From positions 5,988,501 through 6,052,500 of the forward strand of contig JADJPE010000005.1 of assembly GCA_016713425.1 (NCBI GenBank): 64,000 nt of DNA, written 5' to 3'. Positions 25,451 to 35,232 of the stretch are shown here, one piece after another. Both the position numbers and the translations under genes were made by a program. The notes beneath the pieces were generated by a model. The model did no database searches. It saw nothing but the letters and a program-made list of their open reading frames with translations, and was not told the origin of the DNA. Numbering within the stretch: the stretch's first letter is position 1; every line of letters starts with the position of its first letter. This DNA comes from Deltaproteobacteria bacterium (lineage in GTDB: Bacteria > Myxococcota > Kuafuiibacteriia > Kuafuiibacteriales > Kuafuiibacteriaceae).

Positions 25451-26503
25451 AACGTCTCGTGCGCGCACCTCGGAGAGGCACGGCCCTCGCGCACTTCCGC
25501 CGACCACGGAGAACGGCCAGATTCGATTCAACGCCTGCGCAGCGCTGGCGCCGAGCATCACGTCGACGTGCGCGCACAAAGGCATCTCGATCACGAGCCT
25601 CGGACCCGCGTGACCGGGTTCATTCAGGCACGCCACACTACTCAAAGGCGCGAACCGGTCGCGTCCTCCGACAACCGCCACCACCGGAATGGGGCTCTTT
25701 CGAAGGCTCTCAGCAACATCCAGGTCGTCGAACACGGTCGAACGCGTCACGGCCATCCGCGCCAGCTCTCGGATGAGCGCCGGCGATTCTGGATCACACG
25801 CCGAAAGAACCGCACGCCCGGCGTCAGGGTCGAGCGCCTGCGGATTGACGAGACCGGTGAGCCATTGAAGACCAAGCGCAAGCGGGCCCGGATGCCGCGA
25901 GACGAGCGGACCCGCGACCCGCCGCAGAAGGCGATCCATCGGCACCTGGCGCGGGCAAGCGCCGAGCATTGCACCAAGCGTGATGCTCAAAAACCTAAAC
26001 AGATCTTGTCCGCCGCCAATGAGTACCGGCGCCGCGAAGGTGATGAGGGAACGAAGCCGAGGCCGACGCGCGAGGAAAGCGTACCCCAAAATGCCCCCCA
26101 GCGAATGCCCGACGAGGTGAAGCGGGGCATCCGCGACCTCGGTCGCCACGGCCTCGACGAGCGCCGGAAGATCGAAGTTCAGCAACGTACCGAGTCGCCA
26201 GTTCGACCGCCCATCTTCCGGCCGGCGACTGAGACCGTGGCCTCGAAGCTCGCCGACAAACACATGCGCACCACGCCCAAGGAGCCCCGAGGTGAAGGCA
26301 CTCGTCGTGAACGTGCGCCGGTTCTGCGCGAACCCGTGAATCAGGAGAAAGACCTGCGCACCGGGCGGTGGGGCACCCGGGACGTTCTCGAGCGGCAGAC
26401 GTTCGGACACCAGGTCCGGGGGTCGAAGGCGGGTGAGCGCAAGCGGGTGTCCATCGGCGGCCGAGATGTAGCGAGTCTCTTCGCGCATCCCGAGAAACTG
26501 CAT
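25445..26503 (-). CDS. Alpha/beta-fold hydrolase
   Basis: About 352 residues from ATG 26503; a GTG at 26551 would add 16 residues. The fold is clear: strand and oxyanion block FLLIHGFAQNRRTF, nucleophile elbow GHSLGG, acid region VVGGRDRFAP, and catalytic His in CAHVDVML. Oxyanion and elbow spacing match lipase/esterase-like serine hydrolases; the substrate cannot be told. There is no signal peptide, so it is cytoplasmic or membrane-associated. It is divergent from the REC-EAL gene, with their starts about 50 bases apart, so both may share a control region. Confidence 0.88.
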   Translation of the reverse strand: MQFLGMREETRYISAADGHPLALTRLRPPDLVSERLPLENVPGAPPPGAQVFLLIHGFAQNRRTFTTSAFTSGLLGRGAHVFVGELRGHGLSRRPEDGRSNWRLGTLLNFDLPALVEAVATEVADAPLHLVGHSLGGILGYAFLARRPRLRSLITFAAPVLIGGGQDLFRFLSITLGAMLGACPRQVPMDRLLRRVAGPLVSRHPGPLALGLQWLTGLVNPQALDPDAGRAVLSACDPESPALIRELARMAVTRSTVFDDLDVAESLRKSPIPVVAVVGGRDRFAPLSSVACLNEPGHAGPRLVIEMPLCAHVDVMLGASAAQALNRIWPFSVVGGSARGPCLSEVRARDVR

Positions 26504-26554
26504 CCCACTCAAACGCACATCGAGCCAGCGAAAAGAGCACGCTACAGTCACGGC

Positions 26555-27757
26555 GTGGTCGAGTCCCCGCCGGCAAGCGCCCCCGAATCCCCCGAATCCC
26601 CCGAGTCACGCGGATCTGTCCTCGCGGTCGATGACGATGAACTGATCCTGCGAGGCTACATGCGTCTTCTCAGCCAAACGGGCTATCGCGTCGACACGAC
26701 GACCAGCGCGACCATCGCCGCCGACTTACTCAAGAAGACGCAATACGACGTCGTGATCAGCGACATCGTCATGCCGGACATCAGCGGACTCGAATTCTTG
26801 AAGCTGATCCGCGAGTTCGACCACGACGTCCCCGTTATCTTGGTCACCGGCAATCCGACCATCGAGACGGCGGTTCAAGCGATCGAATTCCGGGCGTTTC
26901 GTTATCTGCTCAAACCGTTTCGCAGCGAGGAGCTCCGGCAAGCCGTCGCGAAGGCGATCAGTCTTCATCGGCTGGCGCGAGTGCGAAGAGAGGCGACGAA
27001 CTATCTGCGGACGGGCGACATCGAGGCGGGAAGCGATCGTCTGTCACTCGAGACCAACTTCACGCGCGCGCTGAAGTCGACGTTCATGGCGTACCAACCC
27101 ATCGTGTGCTGCTCCGAACGCACGACAATCGGCTACGAAGCGCTGTTGCGCTGCCGCGAGCCATCGTTCCCCCATCCTGGCGTCTTGCTGGATGCCGCTG
27201 AACGCCTGGGTCAAACCCATCTGGTTGGTCGGTGTGTAAGGGGCCTCGTCGCCGACGACTTCAAGACGCGCGACATCCAGGTCTTCGTCAACTTGCATCC
27301 CGAGGATCTCGTCGATGACGAGCTGTATTCGGCGAGCGCCCCGCTCTCCAAGATCGCATCGCGCGTGATCCTGGAGGTCACGGAGCGCGCCACCATCGAC
27401 TCGGTACGAGACATCGGACGGCGCGTTCGCGAGTTGAAAGACATGGGATACCGCATCGCGCTCGATGATCTTGGTGCAGGCTACGCGGGGCTTTCGAGCC
27501 TCGCGCGCCTCGAGCCGGACGTGGCCAAGATCGATATGTCGATCGTGCGTGATGTACACATCGAGCCGGTCAAGCAGAAGCTGATCCGCACGATGGTGCC
27601 GCTCTTCAAGGATCTCCATATGACTGTTGTCGTCGAGGGCGTCGAAACCGCCGCCGAGTTGGCCGCGCTCCGCGACCTTGGGTGCGACATCATGCAGGGC
27701 TATCTTTTCGCCCCGCCCAAGACGCCGCCGCCGACCGTCGATTGGTCGAAGATCTAG
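26555..27757 (+). CDS. Response regulator with EAL cyclic-di-GMP phosphodiesterase domain
   Basis: 400 residues. I place the start at the GTG 26555, since the frame is open far upstream but homology begins with the receiver domain. REC: VLAVDDDELIL, phospho-acceptor D70 (ISDIVMPD), VTGNPT and LLKPF. EAL domain: YEALLR (E195), VNLHPEDL, ILEVTERA, DDLGAGYAGLSSL, KIDMSIV, VVVEGVET and MQGYLF. All metal- and c-di-GMP-binding residues expected of an active enzyme are present, so it should hydrolyse c-di-GMP to pGpG when signalled by a sensor kinase. No kinase is adjacent; an orphan histidine kinase lies at 35-36 kb. Confidence 0.95.
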   Translation: MVESPPASAPESPESPESRGSVLAVDDDELILRGYMRLLSQTGYRVDTTTSATIAADLLKKTQYDVVISDIVMPDISGLEFLKLIREFDHDVPVILVTGNPTIETAVQAIEFRAFRYLLKPFRSEELRQAVAKAISLHRLARVRREATNYLRTGDIEAGSDRLSLETNFTRALKSTFMAYQPIVCCSERTTIGYEALLRCREPSFPHPGVLLDAAERLGQTHLVGRCVRGLVADDFKTRDIQVFVNLHPEDLVDDELYSASAPLSKIASRVILEVTERATIDSVRDIGRRVRELKDMGYRIALDDLGAGYAGLSSLARLEPDVAKIDMSIVRDVHIEPVKQKLIRTMVPLFKDLHMTVVVEGVETAAELAALRDLGCDIMQGYLFAPPKTPPPTVDWSKI

Positions 27758-27870
27758 GGATTTTTTCGTGCGGTTGCGCCCATGCCCCTTGCGATGTAGG
27801 CAGAATACACGCAGCGGTGCAGGTCGATCCGCATCCACGGGCGGGCTAGAGTGGCCGCTGGGAGGGAACA

Positions 27871-30800
27871 ATGAGCGAAATGGTCACGCAAGAGCCAAGC
27901 GACGCCACAGGCGCAACCGAAGCTGAGGGGTCGATGCGTGCCGACGACGTGACCATGGCCGCAGCACAGTCCCTCAGTGGAGCCGACGCGGCCGAGGACG
28001 ACGCCGTCGCCTTCGTCGAGGACGAGGACGTTGCCGCCGTTGGATCCGCTGGCGATGACGTGGCTTACGGAGCCGCGGATTCCGCGAGCGCCCAACCCGT
28101 CGAAGCGATCGACGAAGTCGAGGAGATCGACGAAATCGACGAAATCGAGTCCCCCGCCGACCACAACGAGCCCAACGACGTCCGTGGCGTTCCGCCTCAG
28201 TCCGCCGCCGACGCGTCGCCTTCTGAGACCGCGTCCGAGGAGAGCCCCGAATCGGCGTTCGAGGCGCTGTTGCGCCTCTACCAGGACGAGACGAACGCAC
28301 GCCCCGACCCTTCGGCCAGCGGGCGCCTTCTCGCCGAGATGGGGCGCATCGAGGAAGAGCACTTCAAGGATCCGGAACGTGCCGCCGCCTATTTTGCGCT
28401 CGCGCTCAGCACCTCGCCAACCGACCTCACGGTCATCCAGGCCCAGCTTCGGGCGCAGTTGACGCAAGGCGACTGGGCCGGGGCCCTGGCCACCCTCGAC
28501 GCCGAGATCGCGGCGACCACGGACGACACTCGGCGAAGCCAACTTTTCGCCGAAAAGGGATCCGTCCTCGAACATCGTCTCCGACGCCCCGAGGAGGCAG
28601 CCGAGGCCTACCGAAACGCGCTCGCTCTGCGAGCGGGCGAGCCGTTCGCCCTCCACAGCCTCGAACGGATCGACGCGACGATCCGCGACCAAGGCGCGCT
28701 CGGAGAATTCTACCAGAACGCCCTGAGCGTCACCCCGCAAGCCGAGTTCAAGATTCCCATCTTGCTGGCCCGTGCCAAGCTGGCCCTCGAGCGCTCGGGC
28801 GATCCCGACGACGCCATCGCCGCGCTCGAAGATGTCCTCGAGATCAATCCAACCCACGAAGAAGCGCTCTCTCAGTTGCAGGTCCTGTTTCGAACCACCA
28901 ACCGGTTCGACGATCTCACGCGCATACTCATCGCTTCAGCCCGCGCGACCGACAGCGATCGACTCGCCTCGAGCTGGCTCATGTCGGCGTCTCGGCTTCA
29001 GCGCGATCACAAGGGCGATCTCGAGGCCGCGCTGTCCTCCCTTCTCGAAGCCGAAGGCCGGACGCCCGATGACGTCTACCTTTTGCACGAGGTCGAAAAC
29101 GTTTGCGAGTTGTTGGCTCGATACGACGATGCCCTGATGGCACTCGACCGTCAGATCAACTTGGTCGAAGAGCCTAAAGAGAAGGCCTCCTTGCTTCACC
29201 GCTTTGGCTCGATCCTCGAGACGAAGCTCGAGCGTAATGACGACGCCATCGCCGCATACCGGCGCGCGATCGACCTTCACACGAACTGCGTTCCTGCAAT
29301 CCAGAGCCTGGGACGTATCCTCGAGCGGACCGAACAGTGGCCCGAGCTGGCAGAACTCTACAAGCTCGAGCTCGAGCGGGACACCGACGTCGGTCACCGC
29401 GTCACCGCGTTGTACAAACTGGCTGATATCTACGCAACGAAGCTCGGGCGCGCCGACCTCGCGGTCGACACGTTGAGGCTGATCCTCGAAAGCGACCCGA
29501 CCTACTCCGTTGCATTCGATGCGCTCGAGCGCCTGCTCAAGCGTCACGATCAGTGGGCCGACCTGCTCGAGCTGCACTACTGGCGTTCGCGACAGGCCAG
29601 CACGCGCGAGCAGCAGATCTTTCATCTGCTTCAGGTTGGCCAGATCGCTGAAGACCGTCTCAACTCGCTCGAGCGCGCTATCTCAGCCTACGAAGAGGTC
29701 GTCAAGCTTGACGCGCAGAGTCTCGAGGCCGTCCGCTACTTGACGAGCCTGAACGAACGGCTTGGCCGCTGGGATGCGGTGGCTGATTCGTTGGAGATCG
29801 AGGCCAACGCACTCGGCGCGAGTGAAAGCGCGGCCGGCGTGTGGCACCGAATCGGCGACATCCGGGAGCAACGTCTCGAAGACGATCAGGGCGCCATCGA
29901 AGCTTACCAGCGTTCACTCGCCATTTCGCCCACGTACCTCCCCGTCCTGCGAAGCCTCGGGAAGCTGTGCCGGCGCAAAGGCCTTTGGTCTGACCTCGTG
30001 CTGATGTGCCGTCGGGAGCTCGAGGTCGTTGAGTCCGCCGAACATCGAGTCTCGGTGCTCTTCAATATCGCCGAAGTGCTCGTCAATGAGCTCGGCGACA
30101 ACGAAGCCGCAATCAACGCGTACGAAGAGATCCTGACGATCGAACCCGCCTCCGCTTCCGCGCTCGATGCGCTGGCAGAGCTTCACCTGCGCGCCCAAGA
30201 TCACGAGCGTTTGGTCTTCACGCTGCTCCGGTCGATCCAAGTGATGGGAAGCGACTCGAATCGCGCACGCACGATGCAGTCGGTGGCCGAAGTGCTCGAG
30301 TTCGAGCTCGACGACACCGACCGGGCGGCCGAAGTGTATCGCGAGATCATCGCCTCGGGCGTCGGAACTGAGCTGGCGATCGAAGGATTGGCCCGGATCT
30401 ATGCACAGACGGGGCGACACCAAGAGCTGGTGAATGTTCTTCAAGTCGCGGCGAGCTGCACCGCGAGCGACCGAGCCAAGATCCTTGCGCTGAGCCGTGC
30501 CGCCCAAGTCGCCGAGGATGACCTTGGCGACCTCGACATCGCGGCCGCCTGCCTGGAGGAGGCCCTCGTCCTGGCGCCAGAGAGCGTGCGCGTGCTGAGC
30601 CAACTCGAGCACGTGCTCGTCGACCGGCGGAGCTGGCCACGGCTCGTCGCGATATCTGAGCGGCTGGCGGATCTCGACCAGAACCCCGAGGCCTTTGCCG
30701 CGCGTCATCTTCGCATCGCGCTGATCAAGGAGTCCGAGCTCACACCGCCGGCGCCTGCAATCGCCAACTATCGGGCCGTTCTCGGCCGAATTCCGGATCA

Positions 30801-33198
30801 TCCCATCGCGCTTCGTGGACTCGAGACAGCCTATCGGGCGCAGGGCGCGTGGGCGGACCTTCTGAACCTCTACGTCGACCAGGCAAGTTCGTCCTCCGGC
30901 GCGACCGAACGGGCGCAGCTCCTCTTCCTTGCCGGCGAGCTCGCGGAGCTTGCCCTTGGCGACGCGCGGCGGGCCGACACGTTGTACATCAGTGCGCTCG
31001 ACTCCGTGCCCGATCACCTCCCGGCGATCGAGGCACGGGCGCGACTCGCGCGGCAGCGCGACGACGCCGAGACGCTCCTCGCCTGCACCCTCGCCGAGAG
31101 CCGGATTGTGGCCGATGAGGCGCGGGGCACCGCACTGCTCTTCAAGGCCGGAACCATTCAAGAGGACGCATTCCAGAACTTCGAAGCGGCGAGCAAGCTG
31201 TATCGTACGGTCCGCACCCGCAGCCCGGGTCACTTGGGCGCGTTCCTTCGTCTCAGAAACGCATTTCAGAGGCGAAGCGACCACGCGTCGCTGGTCGAGC
31301 TTCTGACCGAACAAGCAGCGGTCACCGAGTCGGTGGCCGAGCAGGTCGAGCTTCTGTTCGCCGCCGCACGGTCGGCCGAGGTCGGTCTCCAAGATCCGGA
31401 GGAAGCACGAAACCTCTATCGGCAGGTTCTCGCTCGGGAACCGAACGACGCGCGAGCGCTCCGACAGCTCGGGCCTCTGCTCTTCTCGGTGGCGCGTTGG
31501 GAGGAATCCCGGGACACGTTCCACCACCTGACCGAGTGCACGCAAGAGGACGCGGTCATCGCGTATGCCTATCGAAACCTCGGCATCATCTATCAGGACC
31601 ACCTCGCGAACCATGACCTGGCTGTTGACGCCTTTGAGCGGGCCATCGCGGCGGACCCGGAGGACACCGAGAGTCTCGCGCGCGTCGCGCGCGCCTATGA
31701 GTCGGTCGAGGACTGGCCTTCGGTCATCAGTCGGCTTCAGCGCCTCGCGGACGTGAGCCGGGAACCGCAAGCGCGGACCGCGACCTTGCTTGAGCTCGGG
31801 CGAGTCTTCGAAGACGGCGCCCAAGATCTCGCAAGTGCCGTTGCGGCCGTAACGCAAGCCCTCGAGGTCGATGCCTGGAACCGCGGCACGATGATCCGGC
31901 TCATCGACCTCCACGAAAAAACCGAAAACTGGGGCGACGCCGCGGCCACGCTGAACCTCCTGACCCGGTCGTTCCAGGCCAACGAGAAACTCGACGCCGT
32001 ACCTTGGCTCGTGCGCCTCGCGCTCATCTACGAGACCTACCTCGGCGACGAGGCTCGAGCGCTGCAGGAACTCTCGACTGCGCTCGAAGCCGACGAGCTC
32101 AATCTCCCCGCACTCGAGGCAATGGCTCGCCTGAGCGAGCGCAACCCCGCGCTCAATGAGCAAGCGATCCTGATGCACCGGCGGCTCCTCGATCTCAATC
32201 CGTTCCGAGCCGACAGCCACCACGCGCTCCACACCGCCTTCATGCGCAAGAACGCGCTCGATGAGGCCTTCGTCACCTGCGAAATCCTCATGTTCATGCG
32301 GAGCTATACGGTCGAAGAAGATGAGTTCTATCGGGAGTTCAAGGATCAAATTCCGCCTCACCCCTCGAAGCCGCTCAGCGCCGAAGAACACCTCAAGTAC
32401 GTCATCCATCCCGATGAGCAGGGGGTGGCGCGCACGTTGCTCGAGATCCTGGCCCGCGATGCGCACGCGCTCATTCCCGGGAGTCTGGATCGATACGAGA
32501 TGCACCCTCGCCAGGATCGCCACGGGTCACGGTCGCAATTTGCCTTGCGGCGGTTCGTCGACGATGTGGCGAAGATCCTCGGTGCCCCCGCCTTCGATCT
32601 CTGGATCAGCCAGAAGCTCGACCGCGGCGTGGCCATCGAGAGCCGGAACCCACCTGCCATCATCGCCGGAGATCAGGTCGCGCGCCGCGTCCAAGAGAAG
32701 GAACAGCGCTTCCTCTTTGGGCGCGCGCTCGAACAGATCATCGGCGGCCATGGCTTTCTAGCGCTGCCGGACCTCGACCTCGTTCTCCTGGTTGGCGCCG
32801 CCGCGCGGATCGCGCGCCCCGGGATCCCCGTAAACGCTCCCGCCGACTTGCTCGAGGCCAAAGAGAAATGGCTTCGAAGCACACTCTCGAGGGCCACGCG
32901 GAAGGCTCTCGAGCAGCTCGACGTCAAGCATGCGCCGCTCGTCTTCGACGTCGACCGTCACCGGCGCGCCGCCACATTCACGGGGAACCGAGCCGGACTC
33001 TTGTGCGCCAACGACGTCGAGGTCGCGCTCCGTACACTGTCGCGCGAGGCAGGGGCCGCACGGACCGTCTTCAAGGACGCTGAGGCGGCCGCTGAAATGC
33101 TGAACCAAAGCCCGGAGGTCTTGGACCTGCTGTCGTTCGCAAGCGGCGAACTCTACGCCGAGGCACGAAAGGAACTTGGATTCGCGCTCGAGGCCTAG
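27871..33198 (+). CDS. Giant TPR-repeat protein
   Basis: 1775 residues; start fixed by GGAGGG four bases before ATG 27871. The first 120 residues are strongly acidic (EEIDEIDEIES and similar), with small tandem repeats. From about residue 130 TPR-type helical hairpins repeat almost to the end, for example GDPDDAIAALEDVLEINPTHEEALSQL, KLERNDDAIAAYRRAIDLHTNCVPAIQSL and ANHDLAVDAFERAIAADPEDTESLARVA (in parts). The last 200 residues (ARTLLEILARDAHALIPGSLDRYE, LVLLVGAAARIARPG) look like a compact globular domain that I cannot name. No signal peptide or membrane helix. It probably forms a long solenoid scaffold in the cytoplasm. It is monocistronic and flanked by a tRNA gene. Confidence 0.93.
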   Translation: MSEMVTQEPSDATGATEAEGSMRADDVTMAAAQSLSGADAAEDDAVAFVEDEDVAAVGSAGDDVAYGAADSASAQPVEAIDEVEEIDEIDEIESPADHNEPNDVRGVPPQSAADASPSETASEESPESAFEALLRLYQDETNARPDPSASGRLLAEMGRIEEEHFKDPERAAAYFALALSTSPTDLTVIQAQLRAQLTQGDWAGALATLDAEIAATTDDTRRSQLFAEKGSVLEHRLRRPEEAAEAYRNALALRAGEPFALHSLERIDATIRDQGALGEFYQNALSVTPQAEFKIPILLARAKLALERSGDPDDAIAALEDVLEINPTHEEALSQLQVLFRTTNRFDDLTRILIASARATDSDRLASSWLMSASRLQRDHKGDLEAALSSLLEAEGRTPDDVYLLHEVENVCELLARYDDALMALDRQINLVEEPKEKASLLHRFGSILETKLERNDDAIAAYRRAIDLHTNCVPAIQSLGRILERTEQWPELAELYKLELERDTDVGHRVTALYKLADIYATKLGRADLAVDTLRLILESDPTYSVAFDALERLLKRHDQWADLLELHYWRSRQASTREQQIFHLLQVGQIAEDRLNSLERAISAYEEVVKLDAQSLEAVRYLTSLNERLGRWDAVADSLEIEANALGASESAAGVWHRIGDIREQRLEDDQGAIEAYQRSLAISPTYLPVLRSLGKLCRRKGLWSDLVLMCRRELEVVESAEHRVSVLFNIAEVLVNELGDNEAAINAYEEILTIEPASASALDALAELHLRAQDHERLVFTLLRSIQVMGSDSNRARTMQSVAEVLEFELDDTDRAAEVYREIIASGVGTELAIEGLARIYAQTGRHQELVNVLQVAASCTASDRAKILALSRAAQVAEDDLGDLDIAAACLEEALVLAPESVRVLSQLEHVLVDRRSWPRLVAISERLADLDQNPEAFAARHLRIALIKESELTPPAPAIANYRAVLGRIPDHPIALRGLETAYRAQGAWADLLNLYVDQASSSSGATERAQLLFLAGELAELALGDARRADTLYISALDSVPDHLPAIEARARLARQRDDAETLLACTLAESRIVADEARGTALLFKAGTIQEDAFQNFEAASKLYRTVRTRSPGHLGAFLRLRNAFQRRSDHASLVELLTEQAAVTESVAEQVELLFAAARSAEVGLQDPEEARNLYRQVLAREPNDARALRQLGPLLFSVARWEESRDTFHHLTECTQEDAVIAYAYRNLGIIYQDHLANHDLAVDAFERAIAADPEDTESLARVARAYESVEDWPSVISRLQRLADVSREPQARTATLLELGRVFEDGAQDLASAVAAVTQALEVDAWNRGTMIRLIDLHEKTENWGDAAATLNLLTRSFQANEKLDAVPWLVRLALIYETYLGDEARALQELSTALEADELNLPALEAMARLSERNPALNEQAILMHRRLLDLNPFRADSHHALHTAFMRKNALDEAFVTCEILMFMRSYTVEEDEFYREFKDQIPPHPSKPLSAEEHLKYVIHPDEQGVARTLLEILARDAHALIPGSLDRYEMHPRQDRHGSRSQFALRRFVDDVAKILGAPAFDLWISQKLDRGVAIESRNPPAIIAGDQVARRVQEKEQRFLFGRALEQIIGGHGFLALPDLDLVLLVGAAARIARPGIPVNAPADLLEAKEKWLRSTLSRATRKALEQLDVKHAPLVFDVDRHRRAATFTGNRAGLLCANDVEVALRTLSREAGAARTVFKDAEAAAEMLNQSPEVLDLLSFASGELYAEARKELGFALEA

Positions 33199-33273
33199 AG
33201 CACCGATCTAAGCGGTGGCAACCAGACCCGGTCCGGGCCCTTAGACACGAATCTCTGACGGGGAGTGAAGAAG

Positions 33274-33347
33274 TGGTGGGGGGGGGACTCGAACCCCCGA
33301 CCTAGGGCTTATGAGACCCTCGCTCTAACCGGCTGAGCTACCCCACC
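33274..33347 (-). tRNA. tRNA-Met (CAU anticodon)
   Basis: Full 74-base cloverleaf: acceptor GGTGGGG/CCCCACC with discriminator A, D arm GCTCAGCCGGTTAGAGC, anticodon loop CTCATAA (anticodon at 33311-33313), variable loop AGGTC, and T arm GGGGG-TTCGAGT-CCCCC. CCA is not encoded. The elongator type is favoured because the initiator features are absent; a tRNA-Ile2 with modified CAU cannot be excluded. Confidence 0.95.
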
Positions 33348-33387
33348 GACCGAACAGCGGCCTACCATCCCTCGCGGGGCGCGTCAG

Positions 33388-33684
33388 CTACTTTTGCTTC
33401 TTGAAGAGGTCTTCGAGCTTGGAAAGCGCGGCGCCTCGGTCCTCGACCTCGGCTTGACCCTCACGCGGGACGAAGAAGGTGCAGAAGTTGGCCTTCTCTT
33501 TGTCGGGTTCCCAGAGCGTCGTCGACTCGCGACACTGGTTATGGACGTGGGGATCGAACAGCTTGCAGTTCTTGCAGCAGTGGAGATCATGTCCACAGTG
33601 TTCACAGGTGTCCGCGCGCTTCACCTTGTCGATGAGCTCAATCTCACCGTTGCAGGAGTGGCAGTACAAGACCATCGGGTACAT
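33388..33684 (-). CDS. Small zinc-ribbon protein
   Basis: 98 residues with two Cys-x2-Cys knuckles (CHSCNG at the start, CEHCGH) and further Cys/His (HCCKNCKLFDPHVHNQC), plus FCTFFVP. It should bind one or two zinc ions. Its C-terminal end (ALSKLEDLFKKQK) is helical. The pattern is a conserved hypothetical of Myxococcota as far as I can judge; role unknown, perhaps nucleic-acid or ribosome related. It lies between tRNA-Met and the flippase-like gene on the same strand, 53 bases downstream of the latter. Confidence 0.8.
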   Translation of the reverse strand: MYPMVLYCHSCNGEIELIDKVKRADTCEHCGHDLHCCKNCKLFDPHVHNQCRESTTLWEPDKEKANFCTFFVPREGQAEVEDRGAALSKLEDLFKKQK

Positions 33685-33737
33685 CGCTGGCCAGCATGGA
33701 GCGGATGGGTCAGCACGGCAAGCGCTTTGAGCACCTG

Positions 33738-34919
33738 TCAGGGGTCGGCCGATGGAGGTGCCGCGTCGTTGCCCGTCCCCACATGAGTGGCCATGCCCGG
33801 ACCCGCGGCAAGGCCCCTCTCCGCGGCAGGGCCAACACCCGTTCCGATATCGAGGTCGCTGGCAATGGCGTTCGCATTGGCATTGGCATTCGCATTGGCA
33901 TTCGCATTCGCATTGGCGTTGGCCTGCGCAGGCACAGCCGGGCGCGTAAAGACGAGCCCGATGGCGACCATGACGAGAAGGAGACCAATCTGAAGGCCGT
34001 GGGTCAGGAGTGAGATCACGGCCGCGCTCTCAGCGCTCACCCCAAAGGGTGCAAGGCCCAGGCGATAACCCGCTTCGAACGTCCCGATCGCACCGGGGCC
34101 TCCGGGCACCGTGATCGCGAAGACCGACACGCTGACCGTAAATAGCCCGGAAGCGAACGGGATCTCCGGAACGTGGTCCCGCGCCAATACGTAGGTCGAG
34201 AGCCCGTTCAAGCCCCAGAAAAGCGCCGTCGAGAAACCGAAGGCCAGAATACCTCGCCAATTGCCGAGGATCACGAGGCCATCGAGGAAGGTGCGCAAGA
34301 GCCGCACGACGAAGTCGGCCCCCCGCGCGGAGAGGGGGCTCAGTATGCGACGGATCGTGGCCAAGACAGGCCCACGTGCCACCGCGGTCAAGACGAGGAC
34401 GACGAGGAGCCCGCCGAAGCCTACAAACGCGAAGCGCCCAAGCGTCTTGAGCTCGGTCGGAATAGCGGCCGACGAAGGAAACGACGCCAAAAGCCAGAAG
34501 AACAAGCCCACGTTGAAGAGCCCGTCGGCCACCCGTTCCACGACGACCGCCGCCACGCTCCCAGCAAAGGGCGTCCCATCGCGGGCAAGAATCGCCGGGC
34601 GAACGAATTCTCCGAGTCGAAGCGGAAACAGGAAAGCCGCCGGTACGCCGAGAAGACCCGAGCGCACGATGGTGCGGGTCGACGCGCGGCCGATCGGGCG
34701 AACCAAGAGCCACCACCTCAAGACCCGCGAGCCCTGGGCGAGGATCTGGAGGGCGATAAAGACCAGCAGGGCGATGCCGGACGTGTGGGCGACCTGGTCC
34801 GCGACGCGCTCGAGGTCGACGCCATGAATGGCCCATGCGAAAGTGACGATCGAAACAACGCCGACGGCCACGACCTTGATCGCGTTTGACCAGAAACGGC
34901 CAAGCTCCCGTGCTTTCAT
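33738..34919 (-). CDS. Flippase-like integral membrane protein (UPF0104/lysylphosphatidylglycerol synthase TM family)
   Basis: About 393 residues from ATG 34919; GTG/ATG starts up to 34973 are possible. Roughly eight membrane helices occur (KVVAVGVVSIVTFAWAI, IALLVFIALQILAQGS, FNVGLFFWLLA, GLLVVLVLTAVA, LLTHGLQIGLLLVMVAIGLVF), with family signatures FPLRLGEFVRPAIL, VVVERVADGL and VPGGPGAIGTFEAGY. MprF-like and AglD-like members flip or translocate lipid-linked molecules at the inner membrane. After the last helix there is an Ala-Asn repeat tail (about ten NA units) and a Gly/Ala tail encoded by hexamer repeats. Confidence 0.9.
   Translation of the reverse strand: MKARELGRFWSNAIKVVAVGVVSIVTFAWAIHGVDLERVADQVAHTSGIALLVFIALQILAQGSRVLRWWLLVRPIGRASTRTIVRSGLLGVPAAFLFPLRLGEFVRPAILARDGTPFAGSVAAVVVERVADGLFNVGLFFWLLASFPSSAAIPTELKTLGRFAFVGFGGLLVVLVLTAVARGPVLATIRRILSPLSARGADFVVRLLRTFLDGLVILGNWRGILAFGFSTALFWGLNGLSTYVLARDHVPEIPFASGLFTVSVSVFAITVPGGPGAIGTFEAGYRLGLAPFGVSAESAAVISLLTHGLQIGLLLVMVAIGLVFTRPAVPAQANANANANANANANANANAIASDLDIGTGVGPAAERGLAAGPGMATHVGTGNDAAPPSADP
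33867..33923. repeat. 6-base tandem repeats encoding an Asn-Ala tract
   Basis: About nine imperfect copies of GCATTG/GCATTC in the 3' part of the flippase-like gene. They read Asn-Ala on the minus strand and keep frame. Hexamer slippage could change tail length without breaking the protein. Confidence 0.85.
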
Positions 34920-34995
34920 AGACTCAACTATAGACTCAACTTTCTCGTGGACCGGCTGTGGCTCGCCCGCCAAGGGCGCGCTAAGTTATGCGCAC

Positions 34996-35232
34996 ATGGG
35001 TTGGGAATACAAGGTTCTCGTACTTCCGGCGGCCAACTACGAAGTAGACGAGGAGATCACGAACATCCACGGCGAAAAAGGCTGGGAGTTGGTCTCGGTC
35101 GTCCTCGACAAGGCCAGCTACCGAATTTGCTACTTCAAGCGGCCGATTCCCTCCATCGAACCCGAAGGCGACGCGACACTGGGCATGGCCGCACCCTCAG
35201 TCCCCCATCGACGGCAAGAAGGCGACGTGTGA
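34996..35232 (+). CDS. DUF4177-like small protein
   Basis: 78 residues starting MGWEYKVLVLPAANYEVDEEI. The pattern WEYKV...NIHGEKGWELVSVV...YFKRP is the DUF4177 family signature (a small alpha/beta fold of unknown role). No ribosome site is strong. It is divergent from the flippase-like gene and converges on the histidine kinase, whose stop lies 36 bases inside its end. Function unknown. Confidence 0.78.
   Translation: MGWEYKVLVLPAANYEVDEEITNIHGEKGWELVSVVLDKASYRICYFKRPIPSIEPEGDATLGMAAPSVPHRRQEGDV

Noticed and set aside
24785..26554. Upstream extension of the REC-EAL frame
   Set aside because: The frame is open by GC bias, but overlaps the hydrolase and Cys-rich lipoprotein genes; the receiver homology begins just after GTG 26555.
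29914..32523. 869-residue open frame antisense to the giant TPR gene
   Set aside because: High-GC shadow: the + strand frame has clear TPR repeats and a good ribosome site, while the antisense reading has no family features.
33199..33273. Possible terminator between the TPR gene and tRNA-Met (CCGGTCCGG-like words)
   Set aside because: The palindrome has no loop of usable size and no T-run on either strand.
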